Assembly: GCF_050003625.1 (NCBI RefSeq)
Contig: NC_134400.1
Coordinates: forward strand, 57,168,066-57,232,065
Length of the DNA: 64,000 nt
Source: Haematobia irritans
Taxonomy: Eukaryota; Arthropoda; Insecta; Diptera; Muscidae
Direction of reading: 5' to 3'
This document shows positions 46,965 through 59,475 of this stretch, piece by piece. A program made the position numbers and the translations under genes. The notes beneath the pieces are model-generated. The model was given only the letters and a program-made list of their open reading frames with translations. It ran no database searches and had not been told where the DNA came from. Positions within the stretch are counted from its first letter, which is position 1, and each line of letters starts with the position of its first letter.

Positions 46965-49682
46965 CACTGAAAAAACAGTGAACCCTTTTCCATTGCAAAA
47001 TGAACTAAACTGTAGTAATATTGACCATGATTTAGCCCTTAAGATTTTTTTCAACTTGTCTAGTTTATAATTCTCTTAAATTTTAGTTAATCCATAACAT
47101 TGTATTTTAGTTCATTTTTACAACACCATAAGATTTATATACCCCTACCAAGTTGAAAAGTCAGTATTATTTTGGTTTACTTGCTTATTTTTTTGGCAAA
47201 CCCGATAATAAAAATTGGTTAAAAGTCTCTTTAAAATGTCGACGACTAAACTATTTTTAAATTAATCATTCCACAGTACAGAGAAATTAAATAATTAAAG
47301 GAACAACAAACCGTTTTACTATTATGAAAATTTTTATACAATAAAATTAAACTTTCTTTAAGCAAAAGTACTTTATTATAAAAACTTATGATGAAAGTTC
47401 TTAATACAATGTTTTTGTGAATAAAAATTATGACAACGTGGATCAAGAAAGTAGTTTATTTTAACGCGCTTTTTGGACATTTTGACTTTTCCTTAGGTTT
47501 TTATTCATCGTAAGTATATTTTTCACATATCTTGCAGAAAAAAATGGAAGGAATAATGAAAATTGTTAAAAATTAACATGTAATAAAATATAATTTTTTA
47601 GCTCTTTAAATTAGCTTGGTACTTACCATATTTGGGGGCATTTTATTGAATGGTGTAAGGAATTCAACTTTTCTTAAATAAACGTACCTCATAAAGTTTG
47701 TACCTTAAACAATTAGAGAAATAATGAATTAAGTAATATATTAACTCATAAAATTGTGTTGTTATCGATGTGAAGGACATAATGCAATAAATATTCTTGT
47801 TAAAAGAAAGCCAAAGTTTTAGTATTAAACTTACCAATTCTCTATTACAATGTACGCTGAGGTTAAAAAGTTATCGAAATTCATTTGGGGTTACTCTGAA
47901 ATTAAATATTTATTTTTTACATTAAATAAAAAACATTAAATTGGTTTCCACAAAATCTAATTAAAGAAATAATATGGATAAAAAAGTAAATATTCTGGTT
48001 AAAAGAATGTTAAAGAAAGCTTACCAGTTCATAAAAATGTTTCCAAATTGTTATTCTGAAATTAAATATTTTTTTTACATTAAAAATAATAAATTGGTTT
48101 CCAAAAATATTTGATTAAAGTAATACAACAATAAGGTATTAAAAACCTGTAATTTTGATAATAAAAAGGTCATAAAAACGTAAATATTCTAGTGAAAAGA
48201 AAGCCAATTTTGAAAAGAAAACTTACCACTTCTCTATTAAACTATACGCTGAGGAGAAATATAAAAATTTGCCCGAATCCATCTGGGGTTGCTCTTAAAT
48301 TAAATATTTTTTACAACAAAGAAAAACATGAAACTGGTTCAAAAAAAATTATTATAGTTATCAAATAATAATATACATAAAGAATATTATTTTTTAAAAG
48401 AAAACCACATTGAAAAAAGAACACTTACCTATTTATGATTAAACTATACGCTGAAGGTGTAACAAACAATTTTCCAGATTCATCTGGAGTTACTCTGATA
48501 ATGAATATTTATTTTTTACATTGAATAAAAATTAAATTAGATAAAACAATTTCAATATACTTTCCATTTCAGCATCTTGTCCTATATATTGGACATTCTT
48601 AATAACTTTCTTCTAAGCTACCGATCATCACTTCGCCATTGTACACCTCATCGCTAAAATATTAATAACTTTCATTTAAAAGTTTTAATAAACAAACGCC
48701 AATATATGTCTCAAAAAAACAAAATATTCCGTACCTTTCTATTCATTTGTTACATACTTGCTAAAAATATGCAACAGCCCACGCCAACGCCAACTATACA
48801 ACGGAAGCATGCCAAACAAAACCAAGCAAAACCAAAACATTTCTACAACAACAAAAACATATGTGCCTTCATTGAAAACAACACCTCATCCCGACAAATA
48901 AATCATTCGCGAATAATAAACACACACACAAACCACTGAAAGAACAAAAATAAAAACAACCCACGCTCAGATATACACAACATCCCCATCACTCGCTACC
49001 ATTTCTCATTATTGCATTGCATGCTCTCACTCTCAAAAAAATTTCAAGTAACATCATCTTTACATTAAACATATTCCACTTTGACGAGAAAGATCTCTAT
49101 ACTATGCATTAGTTCATCGCATCTGTCCACAATTTACTCTAAAAACAATACTCTGTAATGCATATCAGTATAAGAACGACGAAACGTTTAACTTAAAATT
49201 AGCAAAAACTTCATGAAATGATATCTACCCATTTTTGACGAAAATGTCTATAAATTTAATTACATGTGAACTAAAAATATTTCATTGAGAAATGTTGTAC
49301 CAACTATTATTAACTATAGGAATTGTCAGTAAGAAATTGCTATCCGCTTTCAAGTTCAATTTTCGTAAAAAAAATATTTTCTCATACAAAAACTCTTTAT
49401 AGCAAATTACACTTATTATTTAGAAAGTATTTTACATTTCATAAGTAGTTTTATAGTATGACGAAAGAATTTTTAACTACCAGTTAAGAAAGTTTTTAAG
49501 GAAATTTCCATCGTATTTTGTAGGCTATGAACTAAACGATTGCTACTTAAAATTTGTAAAATTTCCTTTCGAGTAGTTAATTTTCGTTAAAGATACGAAA
49601 AATGAACTAAAATTCTGGAAAATTCTTGTAATAAATTATTGTAAAAATCTTCTTAAATTTACGAGACACTTTTTTTTCTGTG
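46965..49682 (-). mobile_element. Element Y: 2.7-kb relative of X, opposite orientation
   Basis: Left end CACTGAAAAAACAGTGAACC matches the right end of X. The right end, read inward CACAGAAAAAAAAGTGTCTC, then GTAAATTTAA, matches the left end of X. It is flanked by TG (46,963-46,964 and 49,683-49,684), and removal of one TG restores GCGTATGTGGCTGAG, as in the right arm near 58,775. Octamers are at 47,001, 47,107, 49,109, 49,267, 49,528 and 49,603. No coding frame, so it is non-autonomous. Confidence 0.82.
47629..48545 (+). repeat. ~200-bp tandem repeats in Y
   Basis: Units begin CTTACC at 47,629, 47,832, 48,020, 48,223 and 48,425. They share TATACGCTGAGG-type and GGGTTACTCTGAAATTAAAT phrases, with marked divergence. 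Confidence 0.65.
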
Positions 49683-50069
49683 TGGCTGAGTGTGCTAAGG
49701 TTCCCCTACAGTTCATGGGACTGGTCTCAAACCGGTCGTTTCACTTGTCCTTTATAACCGGTACCAGTCCTTTAATCGGTTACGTGACCAGTACAAATAA
49801 CATAGAGTTGTAATAGAAAGGATCAATTGACCCCCACACAGATATCTACAAACAAATGCTTTGACCGATTATCTTCAACTTATCAATTAACCAGTTCAAA
49901 TACACATGTTAGAGAGACCGTTCTTCGCAACTACCAACCGACCAGGGGTTGAATCTGGGTTTACTGGCACTATAACAGATCTGATATGACTTTTTGTATC
50001 TTGACTACAAAGCAGTGATGATTTTACTTAACTTAACTTAACACACGTTTAAAGAATTTTGATAGCACA

Positions 50070-50612
50070 TGAAGAAAAAAGCTTGAAAACCGAATAAATT
50101 TAAGTTTGGTTCTTAGAGTCAAATATGCAAAACTGAAATTTCAAAGAGAATTGTGTCTTAAATGCATCTTTACTTCAATTCTCCGCTTCTTTGGCTCGGA
50201 ATCAATACCAAAATCATTAGGTTAGGTTAGGTGGCAGCCCGATGTATCAGGCTCACTTAGACTATTCAGTCCATTGTGATACCACATTGGTGAACTTCTC
50301 TCTTATCACTGAGTGCTACCCGATTCCATGTTAAGCTCAATGACCTCCTTTTTATAGCCGAGTCCGAACGGCGTTCCACATTGTAGTGAAACCACTTAGA
50401 GAAGGTTTGAAACCCTCAGAAATGTCACCAGCATTACTGAGGTGGGATAATCCACCGCTGAAAAACGTTTTGGTGTTCGGTCGAAGTAGGAATCGAACCC
50501 ACGACCTTGTGTATGCAAGGCGGGCATGCACCACGGTGGCTCCCATACCAAAATCATTAGTGTAAAGACAAACTCTTTGGACCCGGACATGCTTTTTGTC
50601 AGTGTGGTATTA
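50070..50612 (-). mobile_element. W element (CACTGACAAAAAGC end), split by a SINE
   Basis: Read inward from 50,612: CACTGACAAAAAGCATGTCC, GGGTCCAAAGAG, then ATTCCGAGCCAAAGAAGCGG. Copies or relics are at 31,940, 35,740, 58,195 and 62,793. Confidence 0.6.
50221..50544 (-). mobile_element. SINE with perfect 16-bp target duplication
   Basis: ATACCAAAATCATTAG is repeated exactly at 50,205-50,220 and 50,545-50,560. Head, body and (CCTAA)n tail are as in the other copies, but about 11 bp of the A-box region (TAACCATTGCA-type) are deleted between two GCA triplets, so the internal promoter is probably impaired. Confidence 0.95.
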
Positions 50613-50635
50613 TATTCCAACAGTATCATTTAAGT

Positions 50636-51245
50636 CAGGGATAGAAAATGCAGTACTATAGTACTTTTTTAAATACTTTTTCATCCTGGTCAGTACCGTA
50701 GTACCCCCGCGAATGTTTTGGTACCTTTTGTGTAGACATTTTTGAACCGATATCAGATTTATGGTACACCAGTTTTCACAAAATATTTTAATATTTTGAG
50801 AAAGTCTTTAACAAACGTATTTGCTAATAGTCTTTTACAAATTTGCCAAAACTGACAAGTTCATGCGGGAAGAAAATCTCAATTTTGTGAAAGTCATAGT
50901 CAAACACGATTTTATTGAATTTCGATAAAGTTTTAGTCGAAGAAAGCATGCATTACGCTTCCACACGAATACTTTCATTTGATTTTCATAACAAACCCCG
51001 AACGTGTTTCTTACATAAATTGCAAAATGTTTTATTATAATAAATGTGTGCTTTGTTCTTCTATGCATAATTTAAAATTGAACTTTACATTATTTAAATT
51101 GTTTTTTTTTGTTTTTTGACTGACAAGTTCATGCGGGAAGAAAATCTCGATTTTGTGAAAGTCATAGTCAAACACAATTTTATTGAATTTCAATAAAGTT
51201 TTAGTCGAAAAAAGCATGCATTATGCTTCCACACGAATACTTTCT
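50636..51245 (+). mobile_element. hAT-like relic with internal duplication
   Basis: Begins CAGGGATAGAAAATGCAGTA and matches 16,452-16,711. The stretch 50,860-50,972 is repeated at 51,120-51,245 around a foreign 140-bp piece. Confidence 0.65.
50974..51112 (+). repeat. Copy of the ORF-B 3' flank
   Basis: TCATTTGATTTTCATAACAA through ACATTATTTAAATTG matches 45,833-45,965 with few differences. The corresponding place in the right arm (57,850-57,960) lacks it. Confidence 0.88.
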
Positions 51246-51379
51246 AGATCAGAAGTTATCGATCGGTAATTAAAATAATGCGAAGCATGACAGTCACGGT
51301 CGAAACTTGAGACAAAAATAATCAGCCAACATTTAGAGAAAATCTTACCAAAAACTACCAAAAAAATATTATTTTTCAA

Positions 51380-51810
51380 AAATGTCAAAATTTTATTTGT
51401 ACAGAAATTTTTGTATTTTTTTTTTGGGGAAAATTTTGTCAAACTTTTATTTCTATAGAAAATTTTGTCAAAATTTTATATCTATAGAAAATTTTGTCAA
51501 AATTTTATTTTTATAGAAAATTTTGTTAAAATTTTACTTCTATAGAAAATGTTGTCAAAATTTTATTCCTATAGTTGAAATGTGTTTGTAGATGCTTGAC
51601 AGAGGAGATAATAGAAATATTCTGAATTTTCAACAAATTGTTTTGTTGCGAAATTGTTAACTGCTATCGATATGAAAAACAAAAATACAAGACTCGTTAC
51701 GTGCCCATCGCTGAGAATATGTACGAAAGCTAAAAGAAACTTGACAAAATTTTCTATAGATATAAAATTTTGACAAAATTTTCTATAAAAATAAAATTTT
51801 GACAAAATTG
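51380..51810 (-). repeat. 29-bp minisatellite, left arm
   Basis: Units of AATTTTGTCAAAATTTTATT and TCTATAGAAA, with a non-matching insert at 51,575-51,730. Confidence 0.8.
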
Positions 51811-51812
51811 TC

Positions 51813-53732
51813 TATAGAATGGTGAGCGGGGTATAAAAAGTTTGTCATTCCTTTTGTAACACATCGAAATAACGATTTCCGACTATATAAAGTATATATA
51901 TTCTTGATCAGGGAGAAATTCTAAGACAATATAACGATGTCCGTCTGTCCGTCTGTCTGTCTGTCTGTCTGTTGTAATCTCGCTACAGTCTTCAATAATG
52001 AAGCAATCGTGCTGAAATTTTGCACTAACTCGTCTTTTGTCTGCAGGCAGGTCAAGTTCGAAGATGGGCTATATCGGCCCAGGTTTTGATATAGTCCCCA
52101 TATAAACCGACCTCCCGATTTGGGGTCTTGGGCTTATAGAAATCGTAGTTTTTATCCAATTTGCCTGAAATTGGAAATCTTGAGGTATTGTAGGACCACA
52201 AATACGTGTGCCAAAAATTGTGAGAATCGGTCAATGTTTTGGTTTGGTTCCCGTATAAAACGACCTCCCGATTTGGGGTCTTGGGCTTATAGAAACCGTA
52301 GTTTTTATCCAATTTGCCTGAAATTTGAAATCTAGAAGTATTTTATGACCATAAAGAGGTGTGCCAAAAATGGTGAGTATCGGTCCATGTTTTGGTATAG
52401 CCCCCATATAGACCGATCTCCCGATTTTACTTCTTGGGCTTATAGAAACCTCAGTTTTTATCCAATTTATCTGAATTTGGAAATCGAGAGGTACTTTAGA
52501 ACCGTAAAGAAGTGTGCCAAAAATGGTGAGCATGGGTTTCATGTTTTGGTATGATGCCCATATAAACCGACCTCCCGATTTGGGGTCTTGGGCTTATAGA
52601 AACCGTAGTTTTTATCCAATTTGCCTGAAATTGGAAATCTAGATGTATTTTAAGGCCATAAATAGGTGTGCCGAAAATGGTGAGTATCGGTCCATATTTT
52701 GGGAGCCACCGTGGTGCAGTGGTTAGCATGCCCGCCTTGCATACACAAGGTCGTGGGTTCGATTCCTGGTACGACCGAACACCAAAAAGTTTTTCAGCGG
52801 TGGATTATCCCACCTCAGTAATGCTGGTGACATTTCTGAGGGTTTCAAAGCTTCTCTAAGTGGCTTCACTGGAATATGGAACGCCGTTCGGACTCGGCTA
52901 TAAAAAGGAGGTAACTTGTCATTGAGCTTAACATGGAATCGGGCAGCACTCAGTGATAAGAGAGAAGTTCACCACTGTGGTATCAAAATGGATTGAATAG
53001 TCTAAGTGAGCCTGATACATCGGGCTGCCACGTAACCTAACCTAACCATCGGTCCATATTTTGGTATAGCCCCCAATAGACCGATTTCCCGATTTTACTT
53101 CTTGGGCTTCTGGAATCCGAAGTTTTTATCGTATTTGCCTGAAATTGGAAATCTAGATGTATTTTCGGGCCATAAAGAGGTGTGCCGAAAACGGTGAGTA
53201 TCGCTCCATATTTTAGTATAGCCCCATAAGAACGATTTCCCGATTTAACTCCTTGGGTTTCTAGAAACCGTAGTTTTTATCTGATTTGCCTGAAATTGTA
53301 AATATTCTCGTATTTTAGGCTCATAAAAACGTGTATCGGATTAAGTTTTTATCGGTCCATTTGGTAATGCCTCCATATAGACCGACTTCACTTCTTGAGG
53401 GTGTAGAAGGCCAACTGATCATGAAAATTGCTTGAAACTCAATGTAAAATTTCCAGATTTTACTTCTACAGATTTAAGATTTCAAATCAAGATGTTATTT
53501 TATAATTTTCTGGCACATTTGCAAGAGATGTTAATGATTCCTCTAAAACTCAAACAAAAATGGTTCTTATAAATCCAGAATCTGATATAGTCCTCATAGG
53601 TGAAATCTTTAAATTTATCTTCCGGAAATGTCCTCAAGCCCTCCTGAAATTTCAAAGGAAACCCTAATATTTGGTTCATGGTGGTGTGTATTTAAGATTC
53701 GGCCCGGCCGAACTTACTGCTGTATATACTTG
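51813..53732 (-). mobile_element. Mini-me-like repeat, type C, copy 1
   Basis: Starts GAATGGTGAGCGGGGTATAA, a (GTCC/GTCT)n core at 51,940-51,972, ~150-bp units (TTGGGGTCTTGGGCTTATAG), ends CTTACTGCTGTATATACTTG. A SINE lies inside at 52,702-53,047. Confidence 0.75.
52702..53047 (+). mobile_element. SINE, complete, perfect 16-bp target duplication
   Basis: ATCGGTCCATATTTTG is repeated exactly at 52,686-52,701 and 53,048-53,063. The 346-bp unit has the tRNA-like head (GGAGCCACCGTGGTGCAGTG, GTTAGCATG, GGTTCGATTCC), the body, and a tail GAATAGTCTAAGTGAGCCTG ... CTGCCACGTAACCTAACCTA. It lies within a mini-me unit, so it is younger than that copy. Confidence 0.96.
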
Positions 53733-55285
53733 TATATACCCACCACCATAGAATGGTGACGGGAGTATGATAAGTTTGTCATTCCGTTTGTAACACATCG
53801 AAATATCGATTTCCGACTATATAAAGTATATATATTCTTGATCAGGGAGAAATTCTAAGACGATATAACGATGTCTGTCTGTCTGTTGTAATCACGCTAC
53901 AGTCTTCAATAATGAAGCAATCGGGCTGAAATTTTGCACAAACACGTCTTTTGTCTGCAGGCAGGTCAAGTTCGAAGATGGGCTATATCGGTCAAGGTTT
54001 TTATATAGTCCCCATATAAACCGACCTCCCGATTTGAGGTCTTGGGCTTATAGAAATCGAAGTCTTTATCCAATTTGCCTGAAATTTGAAATCCGGAGGT
54101 ATTTTATGATCATAAAGAGGTGTGCCAAAAATGGTGAGTATCGGTCCATGTTTTGGTATAGCCCCCATATAGACCGATCTCCAGATTTTACTTCTTGGGC
54201 TTATGGAATCCGCAGTTTTTATCCAATTTACCTGAAATTGGAAATCGAGAGGTACTTTAGAACCGTGAAGAGGTGTGCCAAAAATTGTGAGCATCGGTCC
54301 ATGTTTTGGTATGGTTCCCATATAAACCGACCTCCCGATTTTGGGTCTTCGGCTTATAGAAACCGTAGTTTTTATCCAATTTGTCTGAAATTGGATATCT
54401 AGAGGTATTTTAGGACTATAAAGAGGTGTGCCGAAAATGGTGAGTATCGGTCCATATTTTGGTACAGCCCCCATATAGACCGATTTCCCGATTTTATTTC
54501 TTGGACTTCTAGAATCCGAAGTTTTTATCCTATTCGTCTGAAATTGGAAATCGAGAGGTACTTTAGAACCGTGAAGAGGTGTGCCAAAAATGGTGAGCAT
54601 CGGTCTATGTTTTGGTATGGTCCCCAGATAAACCGACCTCCCGATTTTGGGTCTTCGGCTTATAGAAACCGTAGTTTTTATCCAATTTGTCTGAAATTGG
54701 ATAACTAGAGGTATTTTAGGACCATAAAGAGGTGTGCCTAAAACGGTGAGTATCGGTCCATATTTTAGAATAACCCCCATAAGAACGTTCTCCCGATTTA
54801 ACTCCTTGGGTTTCTAGAAACCGTAGTTTTTATCTGATTTGCCTGAAATTGTAAATATTCTGGTATTTTAGGCTCACAAAAACGTGTATCGGATTAAATT
54901 TTTATCGGTCCATTTGGTAATGCCTCCATTTAGACCGACTTCACTTCTTGAGGGTGTAGAAGGCGCACTGATCATGAAAATTGCTTGAAACTCAATATAA
55001 AATTTCCAGATTTTACTTCTACAGATTTAAAATTTCAAATTAAGACGATATTTTATAATTTTCTTGCACACTTATAAGAGATGTTAATGATTCCTCTAAA
55101 ACTCAAACAAAAATGGTTCTTATAAATCCAGAATCTGATATAGTCCTCATAGGTGAAATCTTTAAATTTATCTTCGGGAAGTGTCCTCAAGTCCTCAAGC
55201 CCTCCTGAAATTTCAAAGAAACCCTAATATTTGGTTCATGGTGGTGGGTATTTAAGATTCGGTCCGGCCGAACTTACTGCTGTAT
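53733..55285 (-). mobile_element. Mini-me-like repeat, type C, copy 2
   Basis: Starts TATATACCCACCACCATAGA, ends CCGGCCGAACTTACTGCTGTATA at the palindrome centre. It holds ~155-bp units; the 259-codon frame 54,001-54,780 is a by-product. Confidence 0.75.
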
Positions 55286-55293
55286 ATACAGCA
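55278..55293. repeat. Centre of the inverted repeat
   Basis: TGCTGTATATACAGCA is a perfect palindrome. It is flanked by GGCCGAACTTAC and CTAAGTTCGGCC, so two type-C copies meet head to head with almost no spacer. Confidence 0.9.
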
Positions 55294-56587
55294 CTAAGTT
55301 CGGCCGGGCCGGGACTTTATCAGTTTCTGGATTTATAAGAACCATTTTTGTTTGAGTTTTAAAGGAATCATTAACATCTCTTGTAAGTGTGCAAGAAAAT
55401 TATAAAATAACGTCTTGATTTGAAATCTTAAATCCGTAGAAGTAAAATCTGAAAATTTTACATTGAGTTTCAAGCAATCTTCATGATCAGTGCGCCTTCT
55501 ACACCCTCAAGAAATGAAGTCGGTCTATATGGAGGCATTACCAAATGAACCGATAAAAACTTAATCCGATACACGTTTTCGTGAGCCTAAAATACCAGAA
55601 TATTTACAATTTCAGGCAAATCAGATAAAAACTACGGTTTCTAGAAACCCAAGGAGTTAAATCGAGAGATCGTTCTTATGGGGGCTATACTAAAATATGG
55701 ACTGATACTCACCGTTTTCGGCACACCTCTTTATGACCCGAAAATACCTCTAGATTTCCAATTTCAGGTAAATTGAATAAAAACTTCGGATTCTAGAAGT
55801 CCAAGAAGTAAAATCGGGAAATCGGTCTATATGGGGGCTATACCAAAATATGAACCGATACTCACCATTTTCGGCACAACTCTTTATGGTCCTAAAATAC
55901 ATCTAGATTTCCAATTTCAGACAAATTGGATAAAAACTACGGTTTCTATAAGCCCAAGACCCCAAATCGGGAGGTCGTTTTATATGGGGACCATACCAAA
56001 ACATGGTCCGATACTCACAATTTTTGGCACACGTATTTGTGGTCCTACAATACCTCTAGATTTCCAATTTCAGGTAAATTGAATAAAAACTGCGGTTTCT
56101 ATAAGCCCAAGAAGTAAAATCGGGAGATCGGTCTATATGGGGGCTAGACCAAAATATGGATCGATACTCACAATTTTTGACACACCTCTTTATGGTCATA
56201 AAATACCTCTAGATTTCAAATTTCAGGCAAATTGGATAAAAACTACGATTTCTATAAGCCCAAGACCCCAAATCGGGAGGTCGGTTTATATGGGGACTAT
56301 ATCAAAACCTGGACCGATATAGCCCATCTTCGAACTTGACCTGCCTGCAGACAAAAGACGAGTTTGTGCAAAATTTCAGCACGATTGCTTCATTATTGAA
56401 GATTGTAGCGTGATTACAACAGACAGACAGACGGACAGACAGACGGACATCGTTATATCGTCTTAGAATTTCTCCCTGATCAAGAATATATATACTTTGT
56501 ATAGTCGGAAATCGATATTTCGATGTGTTACAAACGGAATGACAAACTTATTATACCCCGTCACCATTCTATGGTGGTGGGTATAAA
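55286..56587 (+). mobile_element. Mini-me-like repeat, type C, copy 3
   Basis: Starts TATACAGCACTAAGTTCGGC, units as in copy 2, core GACAGACAGACGGACAGAC at 56,422-56,450, ends GTGGTGGGTATAAAAA. Confidence 0.75.
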
Positions 56588-56740
56588 AAAATTGACAAAA
56601 TTTTCGAGAAAAATTACATTTTTACATAATTTTCTATGGAAATAAAATTTTGACAAAATCTTCCCACAAAAAAAAAATACAAAATTTTCTGTACAAATAA
56701 AATTTTGACATTTTTGAAAAATAATATTTTTTTGGTAGTT
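56588..56740 (+). repeat. 29-bp minisatellite, right arm
   Basis: A short run of the same unit as at 51,380-51,810, in inverse orientation. Confidence 0.7.
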
Positions 56741-56872
56741 TTTGGTAAGATTTTCTCTAAATGTTGGCTGATAATTTTTGTCTCAAGTTTCGACCGTGAC
56801 TGTAATGCTTCGCATTATTTTAGTACGCGATCGATAACTTCTGATCTAGAAAGTATTCGTGTGGAAGCGTAA

Positions 56873-57846
56873 CCCAGCAAAAACTAGGTAACCACATCTC
56901 ATTACAATTCACATTACGAGGAGTAAAGCTGTCATTACACGTTGCATTACATTGCGGCGAGTTATAATGACTAACTTGTATTGACAAAAATAAATACTTC
57001 TCGGTAATTTTCGAATTGTTACTCTCAAATTTTTAGGCAGTTGTAGTTAACGAATTAATAAAATAAAATAAATGATGATACCATTAGGTATAATTATTCA
57101 CATAATCGAGCACTTACATAAAAAATCAAAAAGAATATGTAATGTAACGGTAATTCTGAAAATTGTTCCGTTAAGAAATTTTTATCACAAATATTTCATT
57201 ATAATTGTGTTTAATGACATTGTCATATTATGTTTTAAATAAATGCTTTCTTATACCTCATTCACATTACACTTCCAAAATGCGCTTAAACTAAATTTTA
57301 AATGCCATTTGCCTTATAAAAAAGAGACTTAAAATCCACTTTTAGTAGATTTTGAACCTTATGTGAATTGGCTATTGGATATATTATAACGTAATTCACG
57401 AATCCAACTGCTAAAACAACCTACATTTATTTCTATTTTAAATGTGAAATTAATTTGCTTCTTAGTTAGATTATTTATTAGATTTTTTGTTTATTTATAC
57501 AATATTCGTTTCTATTCAAGTAGTTCTTCTATTACAGCATCACTCGCCATATTTTGATCCATTGTAATCGGCGATAGAAATCAATATTTTCGAGATTTGG
57601 TTGCCTGAGACAATAAGTGGCTATTTTGCAAGGTTTGGTGTATCTACGAATAATTACATATTAGGTGATTATATGCTTTAAATGCACTACTTATTTTATG
57701 GCCGAAAGTATGCCTGGGGAGAAGTACTTTCCTTCTAGGACATGCGTATGTAAATGTAATCCGAAGCGATGGCAATTAATAAGTGGTTATTAATTTTTGA
57801 ATAGGCTTACCTACAAGATTACCGGGTAATGATAGTTTTTGCTGGG
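56873..57846. mobile_element. CCCAGC-ended MITE, 974 bp
   Basis: Perfect ends CCCAGCAAAAACTA and TAGTTTTTGCTGGG. Comparison with the left arm (51,200-51,245) gives the pre-insertion sequence and a 2-bp AA duplication. The inside differs from the 13,131 copy. No gene. Confidence 0.85.
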
Positions 57847-58194
57847 AATGCATGCTTTTTTCGACTAAAACTTTATTGAAATTCAATAAAATCGTGTTTG
57901 ACTATGACTTTCACAAAATCGAGATTTTCTTCCCGCATGAACTTGTCAGTTTTGGCAGATTTGTAAAAAACTATTAGCAAATACGTTTGTTAAAGACTTT
58001 CACAAAATATTAAAATATTTTGTGAAAACTGGTGTACCATAAATCTGATATCGGCTCAAAAATGTCTACACAAAAGGTACTAAATCATTCGCGGGGGTAC
58101 TACGGTACTGACCAGGGTGAAAAAGTATTTAAAAAAGTACTATAGTACTGCATTTTCTATCCCTGACTTTAATGATACTGTTGGAATATAATAC

Positions 58195-58440
58195 CACACT
58201 GACAAAAAGCATGTCCGGGTCCAAAGAGTTTGTCTTTACACTAATGATGTTGGTATTGATTCCGAGCCAAAGAAGCGGAGAGTTGAAGTAAGGATACATT
58301 TAAGACACAATTCTCTTTGAAATTTCAGTTTTGCATATTTGACTCTAAGAACCAAACTTTAAATAATTTATTCGGTTTTCAAGCTTTTTTCTTCATGTGC
58401 TATCAAAATTCTTTAAACATGTGTTAAGTTAAGTTAAGTA
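58195..58440 (+). mobile_element. W element, right arm copy
   Basis: CACTGACAAAAAGCATGTCC at 58,198 onward, counterpart of 50,070-50,612 but without the SINE. Confidence 0.6.
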
Positions 58441-59149
58441 AAAGCATGAATGCTTTGTAGTCAAGATACAAAAGTCATATCAGATATGCCGGTAAACCCA
58501 GATTCAACCCCTGGTCGGTTGGTAGTTGCGAAGAACGGTCTCTCTAACATGTGTATTTGAACTGGTTAATTGATAAGTTGAAAACAACCGGTCAAAGGAT
58601 TGGTTTGTAGGTATCTGTGTGGGGGTCAATTGATCCTTTCTATTAAAACTCTATGTTATTTTTACCGGTCACGTAACCGATTAAAGGACCTGTACCGGTT
58701 ATAAAGGACAAGTGAAACGACCGGTTTGAGACCAGTCCCCATGAACTGAAATGGAACCTTAGCACACTCAGCCACATACGCCATTGAACACATAGCGTCG
58801 AAACGTCAATTTAAATGTTTGTGATATTGGTAGAAAATGAACATATGTAGGGAAAATATAAAATGAACTGTCCTTGTTATAGATGCAAAAGGACCCGATA
58901 GGTGTTAATTAGTCCAATGATAAATAGGTTCATTGTGTTCTCAAGACAAATGCATGAAGTGGCTACCAACCGGTAACCACTTCATGTAGCTGCTTGGAAA
59001 TAGGGGTCAATTGGCACCAAAAAAAAAATGAACGGTTGTGCTTGTATGAGTGCATTCTTTTAAAGTATTAAATCTCAGCCTAGAGGTCATTCCCAACCCA
59101 ATCCGCAATTTTCAAGAAGTCGTTCAAAGGTGAGGTCCCCCACCCCGAC

Positions 59150-59475
59150 CAAAAATTTTATTTCTATAGAAAATTTTGTAATTTTTTTTTTTTTGTCAAA
59201 TTTTATTTCTATAGAAAATTTTGTCAAATTTATATTTTTGGTGAAAATTTTGTCAAAATTTTATTTCGTTTTTGTTTTTTATCGTTGGTTTGTACTTCAA
59301 TCATATTTGTTGTTTTGATCTCAGCTTTTAAACCATTGCGTTGACTAAACTACAATAGCTTAACCAACAGAGAAAGAGAATATTTGCAAATTTATTTGGG
59401 CAAACGCAATGGTTTTAAAGCTGAGATCAAAACAACAAATACAATTTTATTTCTATAGAAAATTTTGTCAAAAAT
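59150..59475 (-). repeat. 29-bp minisatellite holding a foldback element
   Basis: Units of TTTTATTTCTATAGAAAATT before and after the foldback element at 59,304-59,441. Confidence 0.75.
59304..59441. mobile_element. Foldback MITE with ~38-bp inverted repeats
   Basis: TATTTGTTGTTTTGATCTCA and GCTTTTAAACCATTGCGTT return inverted at the other end as CAAACGCAATGGTTTTAAAG and CTGAGATCAAAACAACAAAT. The loop is about 60 bp. Confidence 0.88.

Larger units (their letters stand above)
49683..55285 (+). repeat. Left arm of the large inverted repeat, inner part
   Basis: Its order is GGCTGAGTGTGCTAAGG, GACTGGTCTCAAACCGGTCG, W element, hAT-like TIR piece, GCATGCATTATGCTTCCACA, TTGGTAGTTTTTGG and minisatellite, then type-C mini-me copies. 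The right arm has the same order reversed. The left arm also has a SINE, an extra type-C copy and a templated insertion. Confidence 0.85.
55286..59148 (-). repeat. Right arm of the large inverted repeat
   Basis: The reverse complement of the left arm pieces 49,683-55,285, 46,951-46,964 and 23,789-24,218, in continuous order. It lacks X, Y and the left-arm SINE and has its own MITE (56,873-57,846). It preserves the empty target sites of X and Y at about 58,773-58,790. Confidence 0.88.

Noticed and set aside
54001..54780. 259-codon open frame on the minus strand
   Set aside because: It lies in mini-me units of about 155 bp; the protein is a 51-residue repeat produced by the DNA array.
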